The notes: generated by a model not told the origin, from the sequence alone. Positions 1 through 8,584 are shown, numbered from the stretch's first letter. The stretch is 22,500 nt of DNA from Prorocentrum cordatum (GCA_963575745.1 CAUYUJ010020170.1:576513-599012); one strand, 5' to 3'. Made by a program: numbers and translations.

Positions 1-395
1 AAATGTTGTTTCGTGTTCCCCCCCACGGGACCTCTTGGGGACTTCTTGGGCCGTCGTGGAGGCCTCTTGTGCCGTCTTGTAGCCCTCTTGGGCCGTCGTG
101 GGGCCCTCTTGGGGGCCTCTTGGGCCCTCTTGGGGTGGTCTTGGGGGCCTCTTGGGCCGTCTTGGGGTGTCGGGAAGCCGAAAAGGTGGAAACGAAAAAA
201 TCATTCCCAAACCTAAGGAAAAAAACAATAATGTTTGCCTCTTGGGGCCCTCTTGACAGTGCTCTTGGAGGCCTCTTGGGTCGTCTGGGGACCATCTTGA
301 GCGTCTTGGAGCGATCTTGTGGCATCTCGGAGCTCTCTTGTATCATCTTGAGGGGCTCTTGGCGGCCTCTTGGCATTTCTTGGGGCTCTATGGAC
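1..395. repeat. Degenerate CTCTTGG-type simple repeat
   Basis: The stretch is built of variants of CTCTTGGGGC and GTCTTGGGGC following each other every 10 to 21 bases. An A-rich break lies at about 170-235. Open frames here on either strand (runs of Leu-Gly-Pro-Ser forward, Arg-Pro-Pro-Lys in reverse) follow from the repeat and are not taken as genes. The left edge is cut by the window. Confidence 0.6.
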
Positions 396-1163
396 GGCCT
401 CGAGGGCGGCGCCCAGGAGGAAAATCATCTCTGATCCGAGTCTCCCAGGACCTCGGTACTTTTCGTCCGGGGACCGGGCCGCCCCGCGCGCGCGAAGTAG
501 AATTATTGTAAAGCAGTTACCGGAGATCTTAGCACGCCTCTGGCCCGTCGGGCCGGCGAATTTGGCGTTCCTCACGGCAGCAGCCTGACAGTAGAGGATG
601 GAGGATTTTAGATGTGTCCGCCCTCCCCCGGAGGCGCAGGAGTGCCGCGAGCGCGCAGAGGCTTCGACCCTCCATCCTCGATCCTCGAATTCGAGGCACT
701 CGGGCGACGGCGCCGACGACGACCGCGCACCTCCCGAGACCTCCGTCGGGAGGGCGAGGCATGGAGGGCTTCGCTGGAGCACCGCGGTGGAGGCGGGGCG
801 CCTGCGACGACTGCAAAGATAATCGCGCTCCGCGCATCGCAGCTTGGGTTGGAGAGGCGCCCTTCTCCAGGGCGGCGCAAGGGCGCGAAGGCAACCGCGC
901 GGCGCCAGGCGACGGCGTCGTCTGAGAAGTTTTCGAAACCTCCCCCGAAGACACAGAAAACCTTTCAGAATGCCAGAGGCCTTCTGAGAAATCCCGCCGC
1001 CTTCTGAGAGGGCCTTCTCCATCTCATTTCCCCCCCCTTCACACGCCACCGAACAACTGCTAAGCTGCCCGCTCGGAGTGGGGACGGCGGATGTTTGCTG
1101 CTTGGCGATATCCCCATACCTCCGACGTCTTGGGCAGGTCCAGACGGCATCTTTGGTCCCTAT
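396..1163. other. GC-rich flank without a recognisable gene
   Basis: Very GC-rich sequence with overlapping open frames on both strands, as expected from base composition. No protein family, tRNA or rRNA could be recognised. It contains the small inverted repeats listed separately. It ends at the proposed left end of the retrotransposon. Confidence 0.5.
594..696. repeat. 11-bp inverted repeat plus 14-bp palindrome
   Basis: GAGGATGGAGG at 594-604 is the exact reverse complement of 669-679, with a 64-nt interval. A perfect 14-bp palindrome, CCTCGAATTCGAGG, follows at 683-696. The arrangement could fold as a stem or be the end of a small decayed element. No function is assigned. Confidence 0.5.
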
Positions 1164-1210
1164 ACTCTAAAGCGAGCTGAGGGACGTAAGGAGTGGAAGC
1201 GAGCGTGCGC

Positions 1211-1231
1211 CCGCGGCCGCGTCGGCTCAAG
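1211..1231 (+). other. Possible relict spliced-leader sequence in the LTR
   Basis: This 21-nt segment matches the conserved dinoflagellate trans-spliced leader at 15 of 21 positions. The last eight bases, GGCTCAAG, match exactly. Five of the six differences are T-to-C or A-to-G. The 3' LTR carries the same sequence at 16676-16696. A match this good is expected about once by chance in a window of this size, so the call is weak. Confidence 0.25.
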
Positions 1232-1374
1232 CGGCCGACCGCCCAAATTTGCTTGTGCTTCACTGCGAGGCACACAATCGCTATCGAGACCAAAATGATA
1301 TTCCTATTGCTTGAGATGGCATCTCCTCTAATACTGGGACTATCGTTATTACGGAACAACAGAGTTGGAGCTTG

Positions 1375-1393
1375 GCTTCGCCTGGGGCGAAGC
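1375..1393 (+). repeat. Conserved LTR hairpin
   Basis: GCTTCGCC and GGCGAAGC form a perfect 8-bp stem with a 3-nt loop. The 3' LTR has the same perfect stem at 16836-16854 with one loop base changed (TGG versus TGA), although the surrounding LTR sequence differs. This could be a transcript 3'-end or packaging structure. Confidence 0.55.
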
Positions 1394-1425
1394 TGTTGGT
1401 TGGGCCTTCCAGCCCCCTTTAGACT

Positions 1426-1437
1426 TGGTAGCGGAGC
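1426..1437 (+). promoter_or_regulatory. Primer-binding site, initiator-Met tRNA-like
   Basis: TGGTAGCGGAGC lies directly after the 5' LTR. It resembles the primer-binding sites complementary to eukaryotic initiator-methionine tRNA 3' ends, which begin TGGTA and end near AGAGC or AGAGG, at about 10 of 12 bases. Copia elements commonly use this tRNA to prime minus-strand DNA synthesis. Position and sequence agree, but the host tRNA has not been checked. Confidence 0.55.
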
Positions 1438-1684
1438 TGGCCTATGGTGGTCAGCTCTAGCTCTGCTCCTCACCATCCACGGCACTATCTGGTGGACGAC
1501 ATACACGGTGGAACGTCAGGGTGCAGTTGGATTGCGCGGAAGAGTGCATACAACCGCAAGGAAACTTGCAGCGATACCTCTGTCCAGGCGGAGGTCTGTC
1601 ACTCACATCTTACATCCCTGCGCTATTACACTCCAGAAGTCCACCCACCTTCTCCAATTGGAAATTTCTTCCAAGACATAATGC
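1438..1684 (+). other. Leader between primer site and Gag-like frame
   Basis: About 250 bases without a convincing coding frame. The position is that of a 5' untranslated leader. No promoter or packaging element could be identified by eye. Confidence 0.45.
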
Positions 1685-2890
1685 ATGGAAACATGCGATA
1701 CGACATACCGCCGCCCCCGACCCCACGCAGATTTACGACGACAAAGCATAAGTCCCCACTACGACTTCCGAGGCCGCTGGATTGGGGTTACTATATTTGG
1801 GCTCATATGGGTCGCTCTCGGGTGTGCGGTGGAGCAAATGCGGGGCGGAGACGACTCTAGAACGACTGGCCCCCATCGGGACCCTGCCGGTCAAGTACCA
1901 TTTCGCGAGTTCGTCCGCGAAGTACATGCTTGGATCAATGTGACCACAGGCAACATGACGCCCTCCCAGCAAACCGCCGCATTGCAGCGAGGTTCGGGAG
2001 ACCCCGCGCGGACTATAGTCATGAGGGTCCCCCCAGCAGTTATTAATTTTGGCGTCAATATAGGCGGTCGCCACACCGACGGCGTCACCTACATTATGTT
2101 CCTCTTAAGTACGGAGTTCGAGAACCTAGAAGAGGAACGCCAACTCAACTCTGGCACGGTTCTCATTGACTTTCGAGTCCATGCGGGTGAACGTATCGAC
2201 CAGACGTTAGCACGGTTCGAAATAGCCCGCTACGAAGCTGAAGCCGCCGGCTTCAATATCCCCAACATCCAAATCCGAACAGTAATTATATTCAGAGCTC
2301 TTGGAGTGGGGACATCGCGTGCACAACAACTCCTACAGCCTCTGAACCACCACATGCCGAGGGACCAACCACAATTTGACGCTCGACTTGAACGTATGAG
2401 GTCATATGGTCACATAGCTGAGAGGACCCCTGGCAATATTGGTGGTATCTTTCGGCGCGGTCACCGAACCGAGACTTTCCACGCAGAGGCCAACGCAGGG
2501 CAACCTGCCAACAACGTCTGGAACGATGACCCGCAGCCGACTGAGACCACTACACTGTTGGCTGAGAATGGTGGAACGGCCTCGGGTCGCAAGACCCCTA
2601 GGCCAGATCCAGGGGACCGCCCGACGCGGCTTCCCGGTATACAAGCTATGACCCTAATGGGCTCAGCGGGGCAACCCGCCGAGTCCGACTTCGACTCCGG
2701 TACCGATGCGGACGCGTCTTCCGATGATGAAACTACCGCCTTGGATTGCACTGATATGTCTACATACCTTACTGAAGAGCAGCAAGATCAATGGTTATTG
2801 TTGGGCCATCAAGAACACAAGCGTCGTCGGCGGAAGGTTCGCGGAGAAAACAGTCCGAAGGGTAAGACGTATTTCACGACGGTCACGTAA
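1685..2890 (+). CDS. Gag-like N-terminal part of the retroelement polyprotein
   Basis: This open frame of 401 codons starts at the first ATG after the leader. No family motif was recognised in the first 270 residues. The Gag assignment rests on position and on the basic, Arg/Lys-rich stretch around residues 376-395, followed in the next frame by a zinc knuckle. The part after residue 270 is acidic and low in complexity, with two Ala-Gly-Gln-Pro-Ala peptides encoded by the hairpin repeats at 2495 and 2666. The true frame probably switches to the +1-overlapping frame between about 2810 and 2860, so the last residues here are likely spurious. A Gag shell protein would package the element RNA in cytoplasmic particles. 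Confidence 0.55.
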   Translation: METCDTTYRRPRPHADLRRQSISPHYDFRGRWIGVTIFGLIWVALGCAVEQMRGGDDSRTTGPHRDPAGQVPFREFVREVHAWINVTTGNMTPSQQTAALQRGSGDPARTIVMRVPPAVINFGVNIGGRHTDGVTYIMFLLSTEFENLEEERQLNSGTVLIDFRVHAGERIDQTLARFEIARYEAEAAGFNIPNIQIRTVIIFRALGVGTSRAQQLLQPLNHHMPRDQPQFDARLERMRSYGHIAERTPGNIGGIFRRGHRTETFHAEANAGQPANNVWNDDPQPTETTTLLAENGGTASGRKTPRPDPGDRPTRLPGIQAMTLMGSAGQPAESDFDSGTDADASSDDETTALDCTDMSTYLTEEQQDQWLLLGHQEHKRRRRKVRGENSPKGKTYFTTVT

Positions 2891-3920
2891 AGGAAAAGGC
2901 AAGGGTCGAAGTATAGGCAAAGGTGAGCGTCGGCGATTACATGGTAGAGGCATACTAGCATTCCTAGCGTCTCTTCCTGGACCTCAGCACGGGGAAATGT
3001 TTAAAGGCACCGGCAGAGACCGCAGGGATACATCATGCAAAGGTACAGGACGACGAGGAGATCCAAAGGGTGCCAACGGTAAAACTATGGAGTGCGACAT
3101 ATGTCGCAGCGCACAACATTTCCGACGCGAATGCCCCCAAGGTGATGGAAGAGGCAGGGGTCCGTCAGTGCATCTGGCTCAAACGGACTCCGACATACAG
3201 CGCGTTGAGTGGGGGTCGCTTGTAGCCGACCCTGCCGACGGCTCAGCCAATATTGTTCATTTCGTGGTTGCCAGGTATCCAAGTGCCGGCGTGACCCTCG
3301 AGAACTACGCCGACGAGCTGTTCGAGCAGGTGTTCACTGGCCACAGCGACGCCGATTTGGCAGAATGGCTGGGTGCACCCATCGTGGGACAACCTGCAAA
3401 AATTGAGTTCGTCGAGAACTTCCACATGCCCGTCGAAGGTGACTCTGGCATGGCGGGGGCACCCGCGAACTCAGATTCTACCAGTCTTGCAACAGGTGAG
3501 GAAATACCTGCAATGCTTTATCCTCGGGTGACTGGATATCCGACAAACACGGAATTAATCGATGATGATCTTCTGCGGGGGAATCCGCGCGACGCTGGTG
3601 AATTATCTGGGCGTGTTCAATATGAGTTTGGGCATAATGAAGAATTTCAGCATACTTATGTCGCGTCAGATCGGTCCGCCAGCAGCCAGAGACGATCGCC
3701 AAGCCTCTTGCCCTTGATCGGGAAGAGCTATCATGACGATCCATGTCTCTCCCCGGTGGACGAGGAGGACGAGCGGGAAGGCGATGGCCGCGTGATGCGT
3801 CGCGGCCGGGGCCCCAGTCACTCGCCAGATCGCGCGCGGGTCCGTTCGAGCGGCGTTCGTTCGAGCGGTGGTCAGCGTCTTCGTCTTGCTGACGCGGGAA
3901 CCACAAGGGGCCCACCATGA
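2706..3920 (+). CDS. Nucleocapsid-like region with CCHC zinc knuckle
   Basis: The frame continues the Gag-like region after a frameshift near 2830-2860; its first 40 codons are probably a shadow. A Lys/Arg/Gly-rich basic tract (about 2850-2935) precedes a canonical C-x2-C-x4-H-x4-C zinc knuckle at 3093-3134, the RNA-binding motif of retroelement nucleocapsids. Downstream is an acidic region of about 200 residues without a recognised fold, ending in an Arg/Ser-rich tail. Hairpin repeats lie at 3384, 3453 and 3575. The first two are in frame as Gly-x-Pro-Ala; the third is out of frame. The frame ends at a TGA at 3918 and the next module overlaps it in another frame. Confidence 0.65.
   Translation: MRTRLPMMKLPPWIALICLHTLLKSSKINGYCWAIKNTSVVGGRFAEKTVRRVRRISRRSRKGKGKGRSIGKGERRRLHGRGILAFLASLPGPQHGEMFKGTGRDRRDTSCKGTGRRGDPKGANGKTMECDICRSAQHFRRECPQGDGRGRGPSVHLAQTDSDIQRVEWGSLVADPADGSANIVHFVVARYPSAGVTLENYADELFEQVFTGHSDADLAEWLGAPIVGQPAKIEFVENFHMPVEGDSGMAGAPANSDSTSLATGEEIPAMLYPRVTGYPTNTELIDDDLLRGNPRDAGELSGRVQYEFGHNEEFQHTYVASDRSASSQRRSPSLLPLIGKSYHDDPCLSPVDEEDEREGDGRVMRRGRGPSHSPDRARVRSSGVRSSGGQRLRLADAGTTRGPP
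3093..3134 (+). other. CCHC zinc knuckle
   Basis: The codons give Cys-Asp-Ile-Cys, then His after four residues, then Cys after four more. This is an exact C-x2-C-x4-H-x4-C box, typical of retroelement Gag/nucleocapsid proteins. Confidence 0.8.
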
Positions 3921-4824
3921 CAGGCGACTAGAGCACATGCCCCCCCACGGAGGGGCCGTCTGCGGGGAAACCCGCTTCGAGATGACCAACAGCGAAGAGC
4001 AGCATATCCAGAAGGTGGCGCGCAGCGCTGGTCAGCACGCGCCCGCAAACCAGATGGAAGACGGGTTGGAAAGGGGTTGGAATGAGCATCAAATCCGGCA
4101 CTGGTATTCTCTTCGCCAGGTCAAACGAGATGACGCAGGCAATATCATTCGTTCAACGGCGGGACCTACCAAATCGCAAGACACAATTGCCAAGCGCAAC
4201 CTCAAGAGGGCCATCATCGAGGATCGAAAGCGCTACAGGGGTGTTTGTTGCACTTGCCCCGGCCATGCTGATCGCAGGCTCGGCTGCCCCGTGGCGCGCC
4301 CATCAAGAGGCCCGAATTTCAAAAGAACGCCGTGTGTTTGGTCTCATGGAGATGGTCGGGGTCACTGCACCGATCCCAACATTACGCCGTATCTCGAGCA
4401 GTTGGCGGAAAAAGATGTCGACCCCGCCGCCGCTGAAGAAATAGCTCATTCAAGCCTCGTTTGGCAGAACTTGATACCTACTCATTAGTTGGCGCAGTAC
4501 AATCGCGAGTGGCGCGCGGGGAGACCTGCTGTTCACACATCAGAAGAAGAAGGCCCACGAGAAGCTGGTGAAGATGAAGATGATGAGATGGCTGAAGAAG
4601 TTGATCCTACGGACGCTGCCCCTGGCGGCGGTGAGTCAAGCGACTCGGGTATCACGGACGTTCCGTGTGAGACGGATACTCCGATCGACCCCGAGTACGT
4701 TGTCAGAAGGGATATGGATCTATCTCTTGGGAGGCGGATTGTTTACCGTGCTGATAGTATTGGCTTGAAAAAAGGCAAGCATAGTCGAAAGACGAAACGC
4801 CGATACGTATGTAGTTGCACATAA
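3868..4824 (+). pseudogene. Polyprotein module of unknown function, broken by a stop
   Basis: One reading frame runs from 3868 to 4824 with a single TAG at 4486-4488. The first 20 or so codons overlap the previous frame and are doubtful. The middle part is hydrophilic, with a Cys/His-rich patch at about 4250-4370 (a Cys-Cys-x-Cys-x2-His run, then single Cys and His residues). This might bind zinc, but no family was recognised. After the stop the frame continues as a strongly acidic stretch and an in-frame Ala-Gly-Arg-Pro-Ala from the hairpin at 4516. It ends in a basic tail. A hairpin with a perfect stem lies at 3962-3975. Confidence 0.45.
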
Positions 4825-4844
4825 ACACAAGGTCAAATTAAGAA

Positions 4845-5887
4845 TATGGCCCTCAGGAGGCCAGATGGTATCGATCTGAATCCTGACCGAGGCCCCATGC
4901 GATGTGCGCCTGGGACGGCGGCAGGAGCCACGGCAAAGGCAACTCCCAAGCCGAAGCCAGAGACGATCGATCTTCCTTCACTCTGACTCATCAAGCCCAT
5001 CTCTTGGTCCTGACCATCTTAAGCTCAAGAAGAAGAAGAGGAATAGCCCAGATGAGCCCAGCCCTGGGGACAGCAAGCAGCAGCGATATGCGGGGCAACC
5101 TGCAGATCGACAACGACCCAGAGGACCGGCAGTGGCCGCCGCAGCAGCTGCATTTCAGGGCACCAGTACACCTACTCAAAAGGAACCTGTGCCACGTTGC
5201 GGCCCTACGCCACGTCGGGCGCACAGGACAGGCTGGGTGCCCGCGCTGGAAGGACGGACAAGGGATACCACTTCTACGCTACGTGGCACTGAGAAGCTCC
5301 TTGCTACCACACCAAGGGGGCCAGGAGCAGTGCCCAGAGATAAGACTGCCGAGCCCTACAACATCAAGGAGAAGAAACGCCAGGACTTCGATATCAGTAC
5401 CCCGCCAGGAACTCCAAGGACGCCCAGAGGATCGGTTGGCGCTGCCGCATCGGCGGCGAGCGCAGCAGCGCCTGCCGCGCCAATGGCAGCCCCGCGTTCC
5501 GCGGGGCGACCTGCTCAGAGTTCTGCGGGGCAACCTGCTCAGAGTTCAGCGGGGCATCCGGCCCCTGCGTTGGAGGTACCGCCGGAATGTCAAGAGTTCT
5601 GGGAAAAGATGCGCGCTTCCAATCGCACGAAGATCAACCCAGCGTATCATCCGCGGAATGACGACGGGTCTGAGCGATATATGGCGCTGCTGTGCAACAT
5701 CGTGGACAATGCTGTCACCATGACCCAGGTTCACACACGCGCCAAGGACTGCGCAACATTCTGCGGAAACGCCCAGTACTCACGTTTGACTCTGGAAGGG
5801 AATATCTGGAACACATCCGCAGATCAGAAGATGTTAGCAAGCCAAAGTTCAAGTTCGACGATCAGCGTAAGGTTTTCGAGTGATTGA
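4845..5887 (+). pseudogene. Low-complexity linker module of the polyprotein
   Basis: Coding appears to start in the frame of the ATG at 4845, ending in a TGA at 4986. It then shifts to the frame that is open from 4904 to 5887. The sequence is rich in Pro, Ala, Ser, Thr, Arg and Lys. It contains Ala-Gly-Gln-Pro-Ala (5090) and a threefold 24-bp array of the same peptide at 5501-5562. After about 5575 it becomes more globular. Around 5770 the better frame moves again, to one ending at 5883. No fold was recognised. It probably links the nucleocapsid region to the finger modules. Confidence 0.45.
5501..5562 (+). repeat. 24-bp tandem array of the hairpin repeat
   Basis: Hairpin copies start exactly 24 bases apart at 5501, 5525 and 5549. 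The intervening 10 bases are CTCAGAGTTC or a near match (TCAGAGTTC kept in both). The encoded peptide repeats an 8-residue unit, Ser-Ala-Gly-x-Pro-Ala-Gln-Ser. The third copy has changed its right arm to CCGGC. Confidence 0.75.
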
Positions 5888-6145
5888 AGACGGCCCTCCG
5901 TATTTCATAGACGCCAATTGTCGGGCATATTTTTTCGGGAAGTGGCGACGTATGATGAGTACGACGGATGGGCAGAATTATCACAGCAATTCAACAGATG
6001 GCCTGCGGAAGGATTTGAGGGCCACCACCACAAACACTTGGACAGGGTACGCTGCAAGCTCAAGAACCAGCACTGGGCGTGCCAAGCGTATGCTGTCTTG
6101 GAACTTTTCGGTATGGTTGATGAGTCTGGAACGAAAAAAGAGTAG
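5884..6145 (+). pseudogene. Unrecognised globular module fragment
   Basis: The plausible coding frame after 5918 has a balanced composition, with Trp, His, Cys and Tyr spread through about 75 residues, and ends in a TAG at 6143. The upstream 30 bases read in the same sense in a different frame, so there is a frameshift near 5910. No motif was recognised. It lies between the low-complexity linker and the GRF-like finger in the same polyprotein. Confidence 0.35.
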
Positions 6146-6251
6146 GCTGCATATCAAGAAGGTGAAGTACTCCTCCGAGAACCACGACGCACATTTCATC
6201 CGTCCAAGTAACGGACACAGCAGCCCTGGTATTAAGTGCCCTGGGTCGTGA

Positions 6252-6614
6252 ATTACGGACCTGTCCGCTCCTGGGGCGCCCTGTTATTGCACCCATGGAA
6301 TCCAATGGGAGAATATACCGAATACTCTTAATATTGGATTCGCATGCCGCTCCGACGACACCAGCAAGAAGAGGGGCAGACAGTTCGTACATTGCTGCCC
6401 ATACCTTCCTGGTGACAACCGGATTCAATCCGGCTTGCGCGTCGATTCGGAGGTCCTGATCATGGTCAGTATGAAGAACCTGATTTGGGACAATTTTCCG
6501 ATTTGGTGCTCAGCGAATGACATCGCCATGACAGCGGGCTGGAATGGCAGGATTCTTCCAACCCACATCGCCCAGTTGATCTGGATTCTGCCCAGCCCTG
6601 ATTTTCAGTTCTAA
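6252..6614 (+). pseudogene. GRF-type zinc-finger-like module, degenerate
   Basis: This open frame of about 120 codons has no good ATG at its start and follows a TGA at 6249. It reads Cys-Tyr-Cys at 6282-6290, then about 30 residues later Gly-Arg-Gln-Phe followed by Cys-Cys at 6375-6398. After that comes a segment in which Cys and aromatic residues are expected but are replaced. GRF zinc fingers have a C-x-C start, a Gly-Arg-x-Phe core with a following Cys, and a late Cys with Phe-Phe-x-Trp. The first two elements are present and the last is lost. In cellular proteins this finger binds single-stranded DNA or RNA. The remaining residues to the TAA at 6612 are not recognisable. Confidence 0.35.
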
Positions 6615-6618
6615 TCGC

Positions 6619-7242
6619 TTGGGGCAGGTAGGTATACATCTTTTATATTTGCGGGGCAGTGATCAGCCGCATCCGAGCGGTAAAGTTGAAGATATGTACG
6701 AGATCCGCAATGATGCATTCATTCTCTTTGAGGGATTGGTTCTTCCCAAAGACCCCCTACAATTTGAAGTGTCCCGATCCGCCTCCGGTTCAGGAGGTCG
6801 CGTTCTCAACTGTGCTCATGGTGGACGCATATCATGCGGGGGCACCTGAAGGGGGATCTGATGGATCATGGATGCAGGCTCAGAGCGCCGATGTGACAGG
6901 CATTACACCAAGTGGTATTACGCCCTCCGACACTTTGTGCGTCAACGATCCGTGGCGTGCTCATGTACAAAAACTGCCAGTACCTGGCAACCTGCTTCAT
7001 TTGCTCCTATGAGCAGAGCCGCTACACCATTCGGTACTCCACAGAGTGCTGGGAGCAACAACAGCCTGCAGGCGAGGCTCCAAGGCATTCGGATGGATCC
7101 GCAGCTCTATCAGGCTTTACAGGTGACATCGCCATGTGCATCGCCACGTCCACATGCGGGGCAACCGGCTCTTCCTGACCAATGCGCCATTACAGAGAAT
7201 TTCAGTTGGTCAGCAGGAGTGGATGTATCGGCAGATGCGTGA
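6619..7242 (+). pseudogene. Unrecognised polyprotein segment, three frame pieces
   Basis: Coding-like sequence is spread over three frames: 6619 to about 6780, about 6780-7012, and about 6990-7205. The first piece has a balanced hydrophobic and acidic composition. The second and third are rich in Ser, Thr, Pro and Gly and carry hairpin repeats at 6836 and 7156, both reading Ala-Gly-x-Pro in the locally open frame. No domain was recognised. The frame then moves to the one that stays open through the RING module. Confidence 0.35.
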
Positions 7243-7597
7243 GGTTGTTCAGAGCATGCGGAGGGACGGCATTGACCTCCCTAGTGCCAACTGGACGCCG
7301 CCGTGGGAGTATGTTCCGGATCCAAATCCATCGCTGGACAACCCCAAGCGGTTTGGTTATGTGCCAGCATTCTTCAGTCATCCGACTTACGATCCAACGT
7401 CTGATGATCGTCCCACAGCAGCGCCAGTGGATCATTCCATCTATCTTGACAATCGCGCTCAGGTGAGTGGTACTCCCCGGGCGGGAACACAGCCCGAGAG
7501 CCCATATGTTCGGGCGACGGCCGACGACTTCTACCAGTCGCAGCTGACACGTGGGGCAGGGTATGCATCAGGTGTGCCAGGACAGATACCTTACTAA
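7136..7597 (+). pseudogene. Helical/linker segment before the RING module
   Basis: From about 7200 the sequence reads as a short helix-prone part rich in Gln, Arg and Met, then a Pro-, Asp- and Tyr-rich linker. It ends in a TAA at 7595-7597. The same frame continues after this stop into the RING-like module, so the TAA looks like a nonsense mutation rather than a gene end. No family was recognised. Confidence 0.4.
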
Positions 7598-7615
7598 GGT
7601 TTTCTGGCTCCCTCC

Positions 7616-8584
7616 ATGGATCAAGATGTGCAGCAACAGGCCCCAGGCCTAGTACTGCCACCGACCATGGGGGAGTTGCACCCTGAGATCCTCGCCATGC
7701 ACGAGGCGCAGCAGGCCAATTTGGTTATGCAGGCTACTCGCCAGCGCCGAAATCAGGATCGTCAGGCCGACAAAATGCTGAGCCGCGCGGGGCAACCTGC
7801 TAATCGCAATACAGCAGGGACACCTGCGAGCAGTCCAGCCATGGTTGCATCATTGCAGCTACCGACGGTCTCACCTATTCGGTTCGAGGCTGGTGAGTCT
7901 ACCCTGGGGCGTCAGACGCGTATCAGGCCATCGGCACCACCGCCCATCATCAGCGACGGCGATTTCGGCAAGTGTGCCATAAGCCTGGACCAGTTCATGA
8001 ACCACGACAAGGTCTGGCGCCTCCAGTGCGGCCACATATTCCACGCACAATGCTGGGATCGAGTGGCACACGCTCATGTGGCTAGACAGGTGGCTGGGAA
8101 CATGGAAGGTTCCGCAAGTGAGGCCCCCTGCGCTATATGCAGGGGCGTTGGCCTCATTACTGCCGAGTTCCACTACGCCCTTGCTGGAGGTCAGGAGTCA
8201 CTCAACCGTCATGGAGATATACTCCGAGGGGCGAACGAGCTCAGGGACCTCCGTGAAGAGCTCAACCGCGTTACGGCGATGATGACGGGCGCCGCGGCAG
8301 TCTCGATGACGACACCAGCGGGGCAACCTGCATCACCAGCCAACGCGGGGCTAGTAACGGATGCAACCACACTTGCAGGGGCACCTGCTATAGACATGCC
8401 TATGCCATTGGTGGCAGAGACCGACAACAACGCAGGGGCACCTGCTAGATCAGCTCCACCTTCGGTGCCGGTGAACGACACGTGGTTGAGGCGCATGGAA
8501 AGGGCTACCGACAGGAGCGCTCAGTGGCTTCAGTCTTCGCACGCATATATGCCATATGGGCGAGACCTTCGTTCACGTAGTTAG
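7616..8584 (+). CDS. RING-H2-like zinc-finger module of the polyprotein
   Basis: The frame holds 322 codons. Residues 120-175 (7973-8140) have the spacing of a RING-H2 finger: Cys-Ala-Ile-Ser, a conserved Asp-x-Val-x2-Leu-x-Cys-Gly-His-x-Phe-His-x2-Cys-Trp core, then Cys-x2-Cys. The second zinc ligand is Ser (7982-7984) instead of Cys. RING fingers usually act as ubiquitin E3 ligases by binding an E2 enzyme; whether this one is active is unknown. A Gln/Arg-rich N-terminal part precedes it and a Pro/Ala/Thr-rich tail follows. The tail and N-terminal part carry five in-frame Ala-Gly-x-Pro-Ala hairpins (7787, 7814, 8318, 8375, 8432). The upstream stop (7595) and downstream TAG (8582) lie in the same frame as coding-like sequence on both sides. 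Confidence 0.6.
   Translation: MDQDVQQQAPGLVLPPTMGELHPEILAMHEAQQANLVMQATRQRRNQDRQADKMLSRAGQPANRNTAGTPASSPAMVASLQLPTVSPIRFEAGESTLGRQTRIRPSAPPPIISDGDFGKCAISLDQFMNHDKVWRLQCGHIFHAQCWDRVAHAHVARQVAGNMEGSASEAPCAICRGVGLITAEFHYALAGGQESLNRHGDILRGANELRDLREELNRVTAMMTGAAAVSMTTPAGQPASPANAGLVTDATTLAGAPAIDMPMPLVAETDNNAGAPARSAPPSVPVNDTWLRRMERATDRSAQWLQSSHAYMPYGRDLRSRS

Larger units (their letters stand above)
1164..1425 (+). repeat. 5' LTR
   Basis: This 262-bp segment matches 16629-16886 in direct orientation at about 91-92% by eye. The first 70 bases are almost identical, and one 3-base gap lies near 1365. Its ends form an imperfect inverted repeat: ACTCTAAAG at the start and CTTTAGACT at the end, complementary at 8 of 9 positions. 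The usual TG...CA ends are absent. A primer-binding-like site starts at the next base, which supports the right boundary. Confidence 0.75.

Noticed and set aside
793-805. GCGGG-GCG-CCTGC in the left flank
   Set aside because: It looks like the hairpin family but has a 3-nt loop, lies outside the element and is in GC-rich sequence. It was treated as a chance match.
213-1049. 278-codon open frame on the - strand
   Set aside because: It is the reverse reading of the CTCTTGG repeat and very GC-rich DNA, with no recognised motif. Chance frames of this length are expected here.
1193-1681. Open frame on + strand starting in the 5' LTR
   Set aside because: It crosses the LTR, primer-binding site and leader, and has no protein-like conservation in sight.
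2210-2225. GGTTCGAAA, resembling a tRNA T-loop
   Set aside because: No acceptor or anticodon arms surround it, and it lies inside the Gag-like frame.
4902-5723. Arg/Leu-rich frame overlapping the linker module
   Set aside because: It is a shadow of the frame with the Ala-Gly-x-Pro-Ala array; its own residues are explained by reading the hairpins out of frame.
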